Shown: positions 1-8,846 of the stretch, piece after piece
Numbering within the stretch: the first letter of the stretch is position 1
How the letters are laid out: each line of letters starts with the position of its first letter
Source of the DNA: CAWJMN01 sp963844055
GTDB lineage: Bacteria > Planctomycetota > Planctomycetia > Pirellulales > Pirellulaceae
Assembly: GCA_963844055.1 (NCBI GenBank)
Contig: CAWJMN010000001.1
Coordinates: 2,418,001 to 2,482,000, forward strand
Reading direction: 5' to 3'
DNA length: 64,000 nt
The notes under the pieces: generated by a model
The model's database searches: none
What the model was told of the DNA's origin: nothing
The model's input: the letters and a program-made list of their open reading frames with translations, nothing else
Position numbers and translations under genes: made by a program

Positions 1-2154
1 CTCCGAGAGAACCAAGGGGCAGGCATCATTTACGCAGCGACGCGAAAGCGCTGCGAGGAATTGCTGGGCAATCTGGCCTCGATTACTAGACGAAAAGCAG
101 CCTTGTACCACGCAGGGCTTACGCCTGATGAACGGCGTCGCGTGCAAGATGACTTCATGGAAGATCGAGTTTCCATCATCGTGGCAACCAATGCATTCGG
201 GATGGGGATTGATAAGTCGGACTTGCACTTTGTGGTGCACTTCAACATTCCTGGCACGCTAGAAGCCTACTACCAAGAGGCTGGCAGAGCAGGGCGGGAT
301 GGTAAACGCTCGCGATGCTTGTTAATCAGTAGCTATGGCGATCGGATGATCCAGGAATTCTTTATTGACAATCGCCATCCGCCGCGTGAAGTGGTTGCAC
401 AGGTCTGGCAATTCTTACGCAGGGTTAAGCAAGACCCGATCGAGATTACTCAGCAAGAGTTAAAGGAAGAGCTTGGCCTCAAGATTAGTGGAGAAGGAGT
501 AGGAGCCAGCGAAAAGGTCTTAGAGCACTGTGGCGCTATTGAACGACTCGACGCGCGGCAGAACATGGCCGCCTTTCGGATCGATAGCGAGTTGCCCACA
601 CTGGTTGATCTGCTCCCGGTAGATGCCAAGGTGCAGCGAAAAGTCATGCGGACGATTGAGCGCTGTAGCAATGGGGTACGCGGCGAACGGTTTTATGTCA
701 GTCCCGAACGATTGGCCCAATTGGCAGAGGTAGAGATCGCCTCGGTCACTCGTTCGCTCAAAGAATTGGGCAAGTTGAAGGTGGTTGACTACATTCCACC
801 ATTTCGCGGCCGTGCCATCCATGTTCGCGAAGGCAAGAAGACCTTCGAACAGTTAGGAATTGATTTTGCCGAGCTTGACCGCAGGAAAAATGTCGAGATC
901 GCAAAGCTCGACGCCGTCGTTAGCTACACAACCAGCCGTCGCTGCCGCCAGATTGAGATCCTTGAATACTTTGGTGATCCCAGTAAGCGTGCCTGCGGCC
1001 TATGTGACAATTGCGGTGGTTTGCGCCCGTTGATGCTCCCTCACTGGAAGCCGGCCAAGAGGGGGAAAAGCGGCTGGGGCGGTCAGAGGCAGCAGTTCCA
1101 CGTGTTACGCCACTGGATGACCGTCAGCTCAGCCGCCCAAGCGGAAATGGCTCGTCGAGTTCTGGCAGGGGTCGCCCGCGGAAAAGGCCGATACGGCAAG
1201 ACACTGCTGGCGAAGATGCTAGTTGGCTCAAAAGCTGCCGATGTGGCCCGAGTAGGGCTCTCCACCTTAAGTACCTTTGGTTTGCTCAAGGCGTTTGTTG
1301 CTACTGAGGTGGTAGAGGTAATGGAAGCGATGATGGTAGTGGGGCTTTTGCGCCAAGTCACCGAAACCAAATTCCGTCCACTATTGCAGACGACCGATTT
1401 GGGCGAACGTTTGATGCGACAACAAGAAGAATTGCGAAGCGCCTTGCCGATCGGGAAGGGGCTGGCTTCCAAAATATCGCGACTGCTCGGTGCTTCGACA
1501 AAGTCCGCCTCCAAGCCATTGGCACTAAGTGCGTCACTTGGCGATGAATCGGCCTTGCAGCATTTGGGGGAGGCTCCATCGCAGCGTATGTCACTGGAGG
1601 ACTTCGCGCGGTTTTCGGCGTCGCCAGTAGAGGCCGGTACCAGCCTCAAGCAGAAGGGGCTTTTGCTTGAAGAGGAATCGGAACCGACCGACGAATTGCC
1701 CGCTGAGGTTCAAGCGATCGCAACATCCGAATCCGTACCATTCGAAGCCGGGCCAACACTCCGACGAATTTGGTTTGAGGGACGTTTTGTCGCACGGGAA
1801 GACCATCACTGGACCTGGCTATTGCTGGCAGCTGGCCTTAGTGCGATCGAGGTGGAGAAGGTGCGGGGTCTCTCGCGAGACGTCGTTTTTGACCACGTTT
1901 TGAAGGCGGCGCGCGAAGGTTTGGCCATTCGGGCGGAATGGATGCTATCCGAAAGCCGCCTCCAAGAGGTGGAACAGCTCGTGGGAGACGGCAGTCAAGA
2001 AAGAATCATGCCACTTTTAAAGGGCTTGCCTGAGGGGATCAAATATCGGGATGTCCAGCTCGTTTTGTTGGTTCGACAAGCAGGGAAAGCCGCTGGCAAT
2101 GCACGTCAGGCAACGGAAAATGATGCTGCAAGTGATGAACTACGCAAGATTTAG
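1..2154 (+). CDS. recQ: RecQ-family ATP-dependent DNA helicase, 3' part
   Basis: The gene is cut by the window's left edge; the reading frame is open from base 1, so 717 C-terminal residues are visible. They begin inside the second RecA-like helicase lobe. Motif V (ATNAFGMGIDK) is followed by the arginine-finger motif VI QEAGRAGRDG at visible residues 92-101. The RecQ zinc module follows, with Cys 315, 332, 335 and 338. Next come winged-helix (RQC-like) segments and an unusually long C-terminal region with HTH-like stretches (about residues 480-690) instead of an obvious HRDC domain. Known role of the family: 3'-5' unwinding in recombination and replication-fork repair. The Walker A/B motifs must lie upstream of the window and cannot be checked. 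ftsH follows 160 bases later on the same strand. Confidence 0.9.
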   Translation, partial: LRENQGAGIIYAATRKRCEELLGNLASITRRKAALYHAGLTPDERRRVQDDFMEDRVSIIVATNAFGMGIDKSDLHFVVHFNIPGTLEAYYQEAGRAGRDGKRSRCLLISSYGDRMIQEFFIDNRHPPREVVAQVWQFLRRVKQDPIEITQQELKEELGLKISGEGVGASEKVLEHCGAIERLDARQNMAAFRIDSELPTLVDLLPVDAKVQRKVMRTIERCSNGVRGERFYVSPERLAQLAEVEIASVTRSLKELGKLKVVDYIPPFRGRAIHVREGKKTFEQLGIDFAELDRRKNVEIAKLDAVVSYTTSRRCRQIEILEYFGDPSKRACGLCDNCGGLRPLMLPHWKPAKRGKSGWGGQRQQFHVLRHWMTVSSAAQAEMARRVLAGVARGKGRYGKTLLAKMLVGSKAADVARVGLSTLSTFGLLKAFVATEVVEVMEAMMVVGLLRQVTETKFRPLLQTTDLGERLMRQQEELRSALPIGKGLASKISRLLGASTKSASKPLALSASLGDESALQHLGEAPSQRMSLEDFARFSASPVEAGTSLKQKGLLLEEESEPTDELPAEVQAIATSESVPFEAGPTLRRIWFEGRFVAREDHHWTWLLLAAGLSAIEVEKVRGLSRDVVFDHVLKAAREGLAIRAEWMLSESRLQEVEQLVGDGSQERIMPLLKGLPEGIKYRDVQLVLLVRQAGKAAGNARQATENDAASDELRKI

Positions 2155-2314
2155 GGCGCAAGCACCCTAACCAGCGGACCGCTTGGGGGATAAAATGACT
2201 ACGCAAACGTCAGGGATTTCCGGGTCGGGCTCAAAGAGCATTGGTCTGGACGGTCGTTTCTAAAGTAGACTAGCGAATTGAGAAACAAGCTCTTTTTCGG
2301 GGACGGAATTGGGA

Positions 2315-4387
2315 ATGGGCGACGAGCAAGGTCAGCAAGATATGCAAAAGCCGAACGGTAGTCCTTCAGGTGGTCCATCGGGACAGAAGCCTCAGGGCTA
2401 TCGAAAAGACCCATCGCGACTGGATCCTTCTAAGCAGGGACCTTCACGACAATGGGCAACTAGTGTGCTGATGATCGTGGCCATTTTTGTATTGGTCATG
2501 GCCGTTCTGTCGTTGGTCACGAGTCCAACTCGAATTGAGCTGGGCTCCAGCTTTCTCAAGCAGCAGATTGAAGCGGGAACGGTGCGAGGCGTCGTTTTCC
2601 ACGGGACCTATTTGGAAGGCGAATTTAAAGAGCCGTTTCCACTGCTGCCCCCTTCGCTTGATGCGAAGGGAAATACGGTCGAAGAGAAATCAGCTAAGCC
2701 CCGTTTGTGCGAGCGATTCTTTTTGGTCCGCTATGTCGGCGAAGATGACCGCGACACCCTTCGCAAGTTGATGGATCAGCATGCCGTCATCTATAAGAAT
2801 GCGCCAGAAGGCGTCGATTCTCAGGTGTTGGTGTTTGCGATCGGTACGTTGCTTTCCATTGGCCTGATGTTGCTATTTTGGGTTTGGTTGCGTCGGCAAC
2901 AAAGCCAAATGATGGGGGGAATCTCCGGTTCTTTTGGCCGCAGCCCCGCAAAACGTTATGAAGGGACGAAGCAGTCCGCCACATTTGCAGATGTTGCTGG
3001 CATTGATACCGTCAAAGCCGAACTTACCGAAGTCGTAGAGTTCCTGAAGAGCCCCGACAAGTTTTTGAAGCTTGGCGGCCGGATTCCGAAGGGGGTACTG
3101 CTTAATGGTCCGCCCGGTACTGGCAAAACGTTGCTGGCACGTGCCGTGGCAGGTGAAGCAGGCGTTCCCTTCTTTTCTGTTAACGGTTCCGAATTCATTC
3201 AGATGTTCGTGGGTGTTGGTGCCAGTCGCGTGCGTGACCTATTTGCACGGGCCAAGGAAGTCTCGCCATCGATCATCTTCATCGATGAAATCGATGCGGT
3301 GGGACGGCAGCGTGGAGCTGGCTTAGGTGGCGGAAACGATGAGCGTGAGCAAACGCTCAATCAGATTCTCAGCGAGATGGACGGCTTTACCCAGGGTGAC
3401 TTGGTCATCGTGATTGGTGCAACGAATCGTCTCGACGTGCTCGATCCTGCCTTGCTACGTCCGGGGCGTTTTGATCGTCATGTGACGGTTGGCCGTCCGA
3501 CGCAAAAGGGACGGCTGCAGATCTTCAAGGTCCATGTTCGCGACGTTCCACTCGCGGCCGATGTGGATTTAGAGATGCTTTCGATCTCTACCATTGGGCT
3601 AACCGGAGCAGACATTCGCAACTTGGTGAATGAGGCCTGTTTATGGGCCGCTCGTCACGACAAGACCTCCGTTTCGATGTCTGATTTTGACGCCGCACGC
3701 GACAAGATCCTGATGGGTGTCAAGCGTGAAGAGGTTCTGCTGCCGCTGGAAAAAGAAAAGACTGCCTATCACGAGGCGGGACACACGCTTTTGGGTTGGA
3801 TCTTGCCTGGTGCGGATCGGGTGAAGAAGGTAACGATTGTCCCTCGCGGCCAAGCAATGGGTGTGACCCAGTTCGTACCTGCTGAAGAGCGGATGGGAAT
3901 TTCAGAGAAGCAGTTGCGAGATCGACTGGCTGTACTGCTGGGTGGACGTGCGGCCGAACGCCTGGTCTATGATGAATCCGAAGCCGGGGCAGAAAACGAC
4001 CTGGAACGTGCTACTAGCATTGCCCGGCGCATGGTGATGAATTGGGGTATGAGCGAAAAAATTGGCCCCGTCAGTTATAAGCTGTCCAGCGATGATCCGT
4101 TTCTAGGGCGCGAACTACACCAGCAACGCCAATTTAGTGAGCGAACGATGGAACTCATTGATGAGGAGGTCGCTCGTATTTTGAGAGACGCTTCGGATCG
4201 GGCCATGGAATTGCTCTCCACTCACCGCGAAAAGCTAGATCTTTTGACGACGGCCCTCATCAAGGAAGAAGAGCTGGATGAAGCCGATATCATCAAGCTC
4301 ATTGGTCCTCCTGAAGGCAAGACCCTGATGTCGGGTGAGGCGCTCAGCCTTGCTCAGGGCATACCTGGCAACGAAAAAGCCTCCTAA
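2315..4387 (+). CDS. ftsH: ATP-dependent zinc metalloprotease FtsH
   Basis: A membrane-anchored AAA+ protease of about 690 residues that degrades misfolded membrane proteins and short-lived regulators. A hydrophilic Gly/Pro/Gln-rich N-tail of about 45 residues comes first. Then come TM1 (about 48-70), a periplasmic region, TM2 (about 170-191), Walker A GPPGTGKT near residue 264, Walker B IIFIDEID and the second region of homology (ATNRLDVLDPALLRPGRFDR). The zinc motif HEAGH is near residue 486, with the distal acidic zinc-ligand region downstream. ATG 2315 is preferred to an in-frame TTG at 2309 because GGGGACGG lies about 10 bases ahead of it. The extra soluble N-tail is longer than in E. 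coli FtsH. Its stop is 5 bases before rsgA, so the two are probably co-transcribed. Confidence 0.95.
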   Translation: MGDEQGQQDMQKPNGSPSGGPSGQKPQGYRKDPSRLDPSKQGPSRQWATSVLMIVAIFVLVMAVLSLVTSPTRIELGSSFLKQQIEAGTVRGVVFHGTYLEGEFKEPFPLLPPSLDAKGNTVEEKSAKPRLCERFFLVRYVGEDDRDTLRKLMDQHAVIYKNAPEGVDSQVLVFAIGTLLSIGLMLLFWVWLRRQQSQMMGGISGSFGRSPAKRYEGTKQSATFADVAGIDTVKAELTEVVEFLKSPDKFLKLGGRIPKGVLLNGPPGTGKTLLARAVAGEAGVPFFSVNGSEFIQMFVGVGASRVRDLFARAKEVSPSIIFIDEIDAVGRQRGAGLGGGNDEREQTLNQILSEMDGFTQGDLVIVIGATNRLDVLDPALLRPGRFDRHVTVGRPTQKGRLQIFKVHVRDVPLAADVDLEMLSISTIGLTGADIRNLVNEACLWAARHDKTSVSMSDFDAARDKILMGVKREEVLLPLEKEKTAYHEAGHTLLGWILPGADRVKKVTIVPRGQAMGVTQFVPAEERMGISEKQLRDRLAVLLGGRAAERLVYDESEAGAENDLERATSIARRMVMNWGMSEKIGPVSYKLSSDDPFLGRELHQQRQFSERTMELIDEEVARILRDASDRAMELLSTHREKLDLLTTALIKEEELDEADIIKLIGPPEGKTLMSGEALSLAQGIPGNEKAS

Positions 4388-4392
4388 CCGAA

Positions 4393-5526
4393 ATGGCCAA
4401 ACGAAAAAAAATCCGCGCGGAATTCCGAAAAGGACACCAAGGCCGTCCGCGCAAAACCGACATCACCCGCGAAGTAGCGATGGGAGATGGGGTAGAAGAT
4501 CGTTTGGTTAGTTCAGAACGTGTTTCTGGCAAAGGGGAGCTGACTCGGCATCGCACCATCATGGGAGAGCACGACGTTGAGCACACTGGCGGGATGTCAG
4601 TGCTGCGCGATGTTGATAAGCTCGAACACCTTCGCGGACGCGTGCTGAGCGTGCACGGCCTAACGAGTCGGGTGTTAAGCGAGCTTGATGGTCGGCAATA
4701 TCTGTGCGCTACCAAGCGTGTGCTGAAAAATCTCAGTACCGATCAACGGCACGTTGTTGCAGCAGGAGACGTGGTCTATTTTCGTCCGGAAGGGGCCGAT
4801 CACGGCTTTATCGAACGGATCGAACCACGAACAACTGCGTTATGTCGTACAAGCAAAGGGCGGCAACATGTCTTGGTGGCAAATGTCGACCAAGTGCTGA
4901 TTGTTTCTAGCGCCGCAGAGCCGGGACTAAAGCCTAACTTGATTGATCGAGTGATTGTCGAGGCCGAGCGGGTTCATATTCGTCCACTGATCTGTATTAA
5001 TAAGATCGATCTTGTTGATCCGGCCGATTTACAGCCACTGGCGGGAGTTTACGGGCAAATGGGCTATGAAGTTCTGCTCGTCTCAGCACGCCTAGGAATT
5101 GGCCTGCAACGCCTAAGGCAGCGAGTGGCAGGTAAATCGACGGTAGTGGCCGGCCAAAGCGGCGTGGGGAAATCCTCGCTGCTTAACATGATTGATCCGG
5201 GATTAGAATTGCGCGTCGGGGAAGTGAGTACCGAGAACCAAAAGGGAAAGCATACCACCACGGCAGCCCGCTTGATCCCTTTGAAACAAGGCGGATTTGT
5301 GGTGGATACGCCTGGAATTCGGCAATTCCAGTTGTGGGATGTGATTCCCGTTGAGGTTGCAGGTTACTATCGAGACTTGCGTCCGTTTGTGAATCTTTGC
5401 AAGTACCAAGACTGCACACACTCGCATGAGGATTCGTGCGGCGTGAAGGACGCAGTCGCCGATGGTAAGCTAGATGCACGACGATACGAAAGCTTTCGGC
5501 ACCTTTGTGAAGGTGATGATTTGTAG
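4393..5526 (+). CDS. rsgA: Small ribosomal subunit biogenesis GTPase RsgA
   Basis: A circularly permuted GTPase (377 aa) that helps late maturation of the 30S subunit. The motif order shows the permutation: G4 NKID (residues 203-206) precedes G1 GQSGVGKSS (254-262) and G3 DTPG (305-308). The C-terminal zinc site C-x4-C-x-H-x5-C is present (Cys336, Cys341, His343, Cys349). An OB-fold region lies at about residues 75-145. The first 70 residues are an extension rich in Lys/Arg at its start (MAKRKKIRAEFRKGHQGRPR), absent from E. coli RsgA, which might contact rRNA (inference). Only 5 bases separate it from ftsH, and the cysteine desulfurase begins 23 bases downstream. Confidence 0.95.
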   Translation: MAKRKKIRAEFRKGHQGRPRKTDITREVAMGDGVEDRLVSSERVSGKGELTRHRTIMGEHDVEHTGGMSVLRDVDKLEHLRGRVLSVHGLTSRVLSELDGRQYLCATKRVLKNLSTDQRHVVAAGDVVYFRPEGADHGFIERIEPRTTALCRTSKGRQHVLVANVDQVLIVSSAAEPGLKPNLIDRVIVEAERVHIRPLICINKIDLVDPADLQPLAGVYGQMGYEVLLVSARLGIGLQRLRQRVAGKSTVVAGQSGVGKSSLLNMIDPGLELRVGEVSTENQKGKHTTTAARLIPLKQGGFVVDTPGIRQFQLWDVIPVEVAGYYRDLRPFVNLCKYQDCTHSHEDSCGVKDAVADGKLDARRYESFRHLCEGDDL

Positions 5527-5549
5527 CGGGTCCCGCAGGCGGTTGTGAA

Positions 5550-6758
5550 ATGCAAGTTCCCGTTTACATGGACTGCCATGCGACAACGCCAATGGATCGG
5601 CGCGTAGTCGATGCGATGCTTCCTTTCTTTACGGAAGTATTTGGTAACCCCGGTAGTACGAGCCATCGTTTTGGGGAAGAAGCCAAAGCGGCCGTCGAAC
5701 AAGCACGACACTCGCTTGCCAGTAATTTGGGAACGACGGCGCGGTCGATTGTGTTCACCAGCGGCGCGACCGAAAGCAACAATCTTGCAATACGTGGATT
5801 GACCGATCGAAAACGCTTGCGTGGTAAGCACATCGTTAGCGTAAAGACCGAGCACAAGGCCGTCCTTGATCCCTTGCAGCGACTGAGTCGCCAAGGCTTT
5901 GAAGTTCAGCTACTTTCGACGCAACCCGTTGGGCATCCTCAAGCCGGCTTAGTGGATCTGCAGCAATTTCAGTCCGCCTTGCGAGATGACACTTGCTTGG
6001 CCAGCGTGATGCTGGCTAACAATGAAGTCGGAGTGATTCAGCCGATTGCCGAGATGGCTCGCCTCTGCCAAGAGCGTGGAATCGTCTTTCACTGTGACGC
6101 GACCCAGGCCGTGGGGAAGATCCCGGTTAATGTCACCAATCTGGGCGTCGATTTGCTAAGCCTGTCCGGACACAAGATCTATGGGCCGCGTGGCGTGGGC
6201 CTGTTGTATGTTCGCCGCAGTGATCCACCGTTACGGCTAGAGCCCCTGCAACTCGGCGGCGGTCAGGAAGGAGGACTGCGAAGTGGTACGCTCAATGTGC
6301 CGGGCATTGTAGGCCTGGCCAAGGCACTGGGACTCTGTTGCCAGGAGATGGATACTGAGAACGTCCGACTTGCTGCCCTGCGCCAACAGCTTTGGGAAGG
6401 GCTTCAGACCCGGCTGCCCGATACGAGGCTCAATGGCCCCGTTTTTTCAGAATCCGACGTTTTCGGTACTCCAGGCACACGTCTTCCCGGAAATCTCAAC
6501 TGCGCTTTTCCCTGGGTAGACGGCGAGGCCCTCATGATGAGCAATCGGAATATTGCCGTTTCCAGCGGTAGCGCCTGTACCAGCGCCAATCCTGAGCCAA
6601 GCCATGTACTGATGGCGATGGGGCTGGGAGTCGATCTCACCCGTTCTAGCCTTCGGTTTGGCCTAGGAAGGTTTAATACCCCGGAAGAAGTGGGGTTTGC
6701 CGTCGACGAAGTGTCTCGGACGGTCCAGTCCCTGCGTCGGCACAGTAGCATGTCCTAG
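5550..6758 (+). CDS. iscS: Cysteine desulfurase (IscS/NifS family)
   Basis: A PLP enzyme that takes sulfur from L-cysteine and delivers it as persulfide for Fe-S clusters and thio-modifications. The 402 residues match the usual family length. The fold-type I aminotransferase layout is intact: N-terminal YMDCHATTPMD, the substrate-binding TSGATESNN, the Schiff-base lysine in SGHK (Lys209), and the active-site loop SSGSACTSANPEPSHV with catalytic Cys343. That long loop is typical of group I (IscS/NifS) rather than SufS. An IscA-type carrier follows 167 bases downstream, which supports a role in Fe-S assembly. No iscU or iscR is visible in the window. Confidence 0.93.
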   Translation: MQVPVYMDCHATTPMDRRVVDAMLPFFTEVFGNPGSTSHRFGEEAKAAVEQARHSLASNLGTTARSIVFTSGATESNNLAIRGLTDRKRLRGKHIVSVKTEHKAVLDPLQRLSRQGFEVQLLSTQPVGHPQAGLVDLQQFQSALRDDTCLASVMLANNEVGVIQPIAEMARLCQERGIVFHCDATQAVGKIPVNVTNLGVDLLSLSGHKIYGPRGVGLLYVRRSDPPLRLEPLQLGGGQEGGLRSGTLNVPGIVGLAKALGLCCQEMDTENVRLAALRQQLWEGLQTRLPDTRLNGPVFSESDVFGTPGTRLPGNLNCAFPWVDGEALMMSNRNIAVSSGSACTSANPEPSHVLMAMGLGVDLTRSSLRFGLGRFNTPEEVGFAVDEVSRTVQSLRRHSSMS

Positions 6759-6832
6759 CGCACTTTGGAACATTTTATGGTCATTTTGGCCGCCATAATG
6801 GGTGTTTCGTGAGCCTAGCCAGCGTTTAGCAC

Positions 6833-6860
6833 TTGTCCGAATTGGCACGGGCGATATATT
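6833..6860 (+). promoter_or_regulatory. Possible sigma-70-type promoter of the IscA gene
   Basis: A TTGTCC hexamer (6833-6838) and a TATATT hexamer (6855-6860) are separated by 16 bases and lie 65 bases ahead of the IscA start, in the 167-base gap after the cysteine desulfurase. The boxes match the bacterial consensus at 4/6 and 5/6 positions. Planctomycete promoters are poorly characterised, so this is a pattern match only. Confidence 0.35.
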
Positions 6861-6925
6861 TAAAACATACGGATGTGCGAAAATCGTGTGTTTCGTTTTG
6901 GAGCGTTAGATAGGGGTTTTTTGCA

Positions 6926-7255
6926 ATGTTGACCATGACTGAATCGGCCGCTCGTGAAGTTCAGAAGTACAAGGATTCTGTGCAGGCTTCCAACGAAACG
7001 TTCCTGCGCGTCAAAATTACCGCCGGTGGTTGCAGCGGTCATAGCTACTCGCTGACCCTCGACGAAAAGTACGACGACAAAGCAGACAGCCGTTATGATT
7101 TCCACGGCCAGTCGCTCGTTGTTGACAAGAAGAGCGAACTTTACCTCGAAGAAGCCACGCTGAACTTCGTAGAGAATCTTGATCAACGTGGGTTCCACCT
7201 GGATATCCCTATGGCCAAGAAGACCTGCGGTTGCGGCAGCTCTTTCCAAGTTTAG
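6926..7255 (+). CDS. Iron-sulfur cluster assembly accessory protein (IscA/ErpA/HesB type)
   Basis: An A-type Fe-S carrier of 109 residues. The three conserved cysteines of the family are present: Cys36 in GGCSGH, and Cys101 and Cys103 in the C-terminal TCGCGSSF. The family binds iron or a cluster and hands it to apoproteins. GGGG about 10 bases ahead of ATG 6926 can serve as ribosome binding site. It sits downstream of a cysteine desulfurase and is followed by a strong hairpin terminator. IscA, ErpA and SufA cannot be told apart from this sequence alone. Confidence 0.93.
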   Translation: MLTMTESAAREVQKYKDSVQASNETFLRVKITAGGCSGHSYSLTLDEKYDDKADSRYDFHGQSLVVDKKSELYLEEATLNFVENLDQRGFHLDIPMAKKTCGCGSSFQV

Positions 7256-7320
7256 TTCACTGGGTTTCCCTGTTGGCTAAACGGGGAAATGTGGTTTTAC
7301 TGCCAGTTTTTGAAATACTC

Positions 7321-7360
7321 AAAGCGGCATCCATTTCGTGTGGTTGCCGCTTTTCTTTTT
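7321..7360 (+). terminator. Rho-independent terminator after the IscA gene
   Basis: A perfect 9-base-pair inverted repeat, AAAGCGGCA (7321-7329) with TGCCGCTTT (7345-7353), encloses a 15-base loop and runs into TTCTTTTT. It lies 66 bases past the IscA stop. Confidence 0.8.
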
Positions 7361-7524
7361 GCGCCAAGCGTTTTAGGGGAGGTGGCTTCGAGCAGATTCA
7401 TGGATAAGATGACGCTAAGGCGATTTCTCCTGCTTCGCAATTTGGAAGAGCTGTGGCTTTTCATGGATTGCTGGTCGTAGGTCGCAAAAAGATCCATCTC
7501 CTGATACGAAGACCAGTAAGTGAT

Positions 7525-8764
7525 ATGCAAAAGATTTACATCATTGGCATTGGTGATGACGGGCTCGAGGGATTGACGGTCGCTGCCAAGCAACAGCTTG
7601 AGGCGGCGCAATTAGTACTAGGGGCTCAGCATTCGTTGGCGCTGTTGCCGCACGTATCGGCCGAGCGTGTCGAGGTGGGTGGCGATCTTGAAGGTGTCGT
7701 CGAAAAATTGCAAAAGAGCGGTGATCTTCGTACCGTCATTTTGGCTTATGGCGATCCTTTGTTTTACGGCACGGCGCGTTACCTTTGCCAACGCCTTGGC
7801 AAGGAGCGGTTTGAAGTTCTGCCTCACGTTAGCAGTATGCAGCTGAGCTTTCGCACGTGTGAAGGAAAGCTGGGACGACGCCTATCTCGCCAGCCTGACT
7901 GCCTCACGCATGGCGCACGTGGCGGAGCAGATTCGCACAGCATCCAAGGTCGGCTTGTTTACGACAGAAGAATGTCCCCCTGCGGCAGTGGCGAAGGCGC
8001 TTCTGGAACGCAAGGTGGACTATTTTACGGCCTACGTCTGCGAGAACCTTGGTTCCCCCGATGAGTGCGTAACGCAAGGGGAACTTGCCGAAGTGGCGGA
8101 GATGACGTTCTCGCCGCTGAATGTCATGATTCTCATTCGCAAGCCCGATGTGCCAGATCGACCTGCTGCGATGGTAGGTAAACGCTTGTTTGGAAATCCC
8201 GATGAGGCTTTCCAGCAGTCGCAACCAAAGCGTGGTCTTTTGACGCCTGCCGAAGTTCGTGCAATTGCACTGGCAACGTTGGACATTGGTCCGGCCAGCA
8301 CTATTTGGGATGTTGGTGCGGGAAGTGGCTCGGTAGCCATTGAAGCCGCGCAATTGGCTGCATCTGGCAAGGCCTATGCCATTGAGATGGATCCCGATGA
8401 TTACCAGCTAATCATCTCCAATGCACAAGCGTTTGGTGTGACCAATTTGTCGGCGGTGCTAGGTAAGGCACCGGAAGCCTGGGCTGATCTTCCTAAGCCC
8501 GACTGCATCTTTGTGGGCGGAACGGGGCGACAGGTCAATCAGATTGTCGAACTTGCGTTTGAAGAACTTCGCCCGGGCGGACGTCTGGTTGCCAACGTCG
8601 GTAGCATTGAAAATCTGGCCGGTTTGCGTGAATCGTTGCGTAAACGTACCAGCGATGTTTCCGTATTGATGGTGAACCTCGCACGTGGAATCGATCAGCT
8701 GGATCGTATGCGATTCGAATCCACGAATCCCACATTCTTGGTTAGCGCAAAGAAGCCTAGCTAA
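7525..8764 (+). CDS. Precorrin-6Y methyltransferase/decarboxylase CbiE-CbiT fusion, frame broken at about 7846
   Basis: A corrin-pathway enzyme (CobL-like): CbiE methylates C5 and CbiT methylates C15 and decarboxylates. Residues 1-107 (frame of 7525) show a CbiE start, MQKIYIIGIGDDG, and the SAM-site GDPLFYGTARYL. At 7842-7848 (GCTGAGC) the frame must move by +1. Dropping the A at 7846 gives the family-typical QLAFAR, then WDDAYLASL and the rest of CbiE. The CbiT domain follows, with SAM motif DVGAGSGSVAIEAA. Repaired length is 412 aa, normal for CobL. Unrepaired, the first frame runs on to 8064 and the second opens at 7859. No other corrin genes and no recognisable cobalamin riboswitch lie nearby. 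The family call is firm; whether the gene is intact in vivo is not known. Confidence 0.85.
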
Positions 8765-8788
8765 GACGCAAAAATCTTCCAGGTCAAG

Positions 8789-8818
8789 TTTTGGGTCGTC
8801 ACTATCGACTACCCAAAA
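8789..8818. terminator. Shared terminator between convergent cbiE/T and pstB
   Basis: TTTTGGGTCG (8789-8798) pairs with CGA (8806-8808) and CCCAAAA (8812-8818) around a TCACTAT loop, with a 3-base bulge (CTA). The T-run on one arm and the A-run on the other make it usable in both directions. It sits in the 64-base gap between the two stop codons. Confidence 0.55.
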
Positions 8819-8846
8819 AGACCGGTGACTACCCAAAACGGCCGGT
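8807..8846. repeat. 20-bp tandem duplication of the pstB 3' end
   Basis: Bases 8807-8826 and 8827-8846 are adjacent copies matching at 18 of 20 positions. Copy two contains the last codons and stop of pstB (read on the minus strand). Copy one lies just past the stop and supplies one arm of the terminator hairpin. Confidence 0.8.

Noticed and set aside
1083..1649. A 188-codon minus-strand frame inside the helicase gene
   Set aside because: Antisense shadow of the RecQ C-terminal part; no ribosome binding site or family resemblance.
6839..6860. TTGGCACG near 6842 as a sigma-54 promoter for the IscA gene
   Set aside because: The -24 half matches well but there is no GC/TTGCW at the required -12 position; a sigma-70-like reading fits better.
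7256..7524. A cobalamin riboswitch ahead of cbiE/T
   Set aside because: No B12-box-like sequence or long conserved fold was seen; the only structure is the terminator of the preceding gene.
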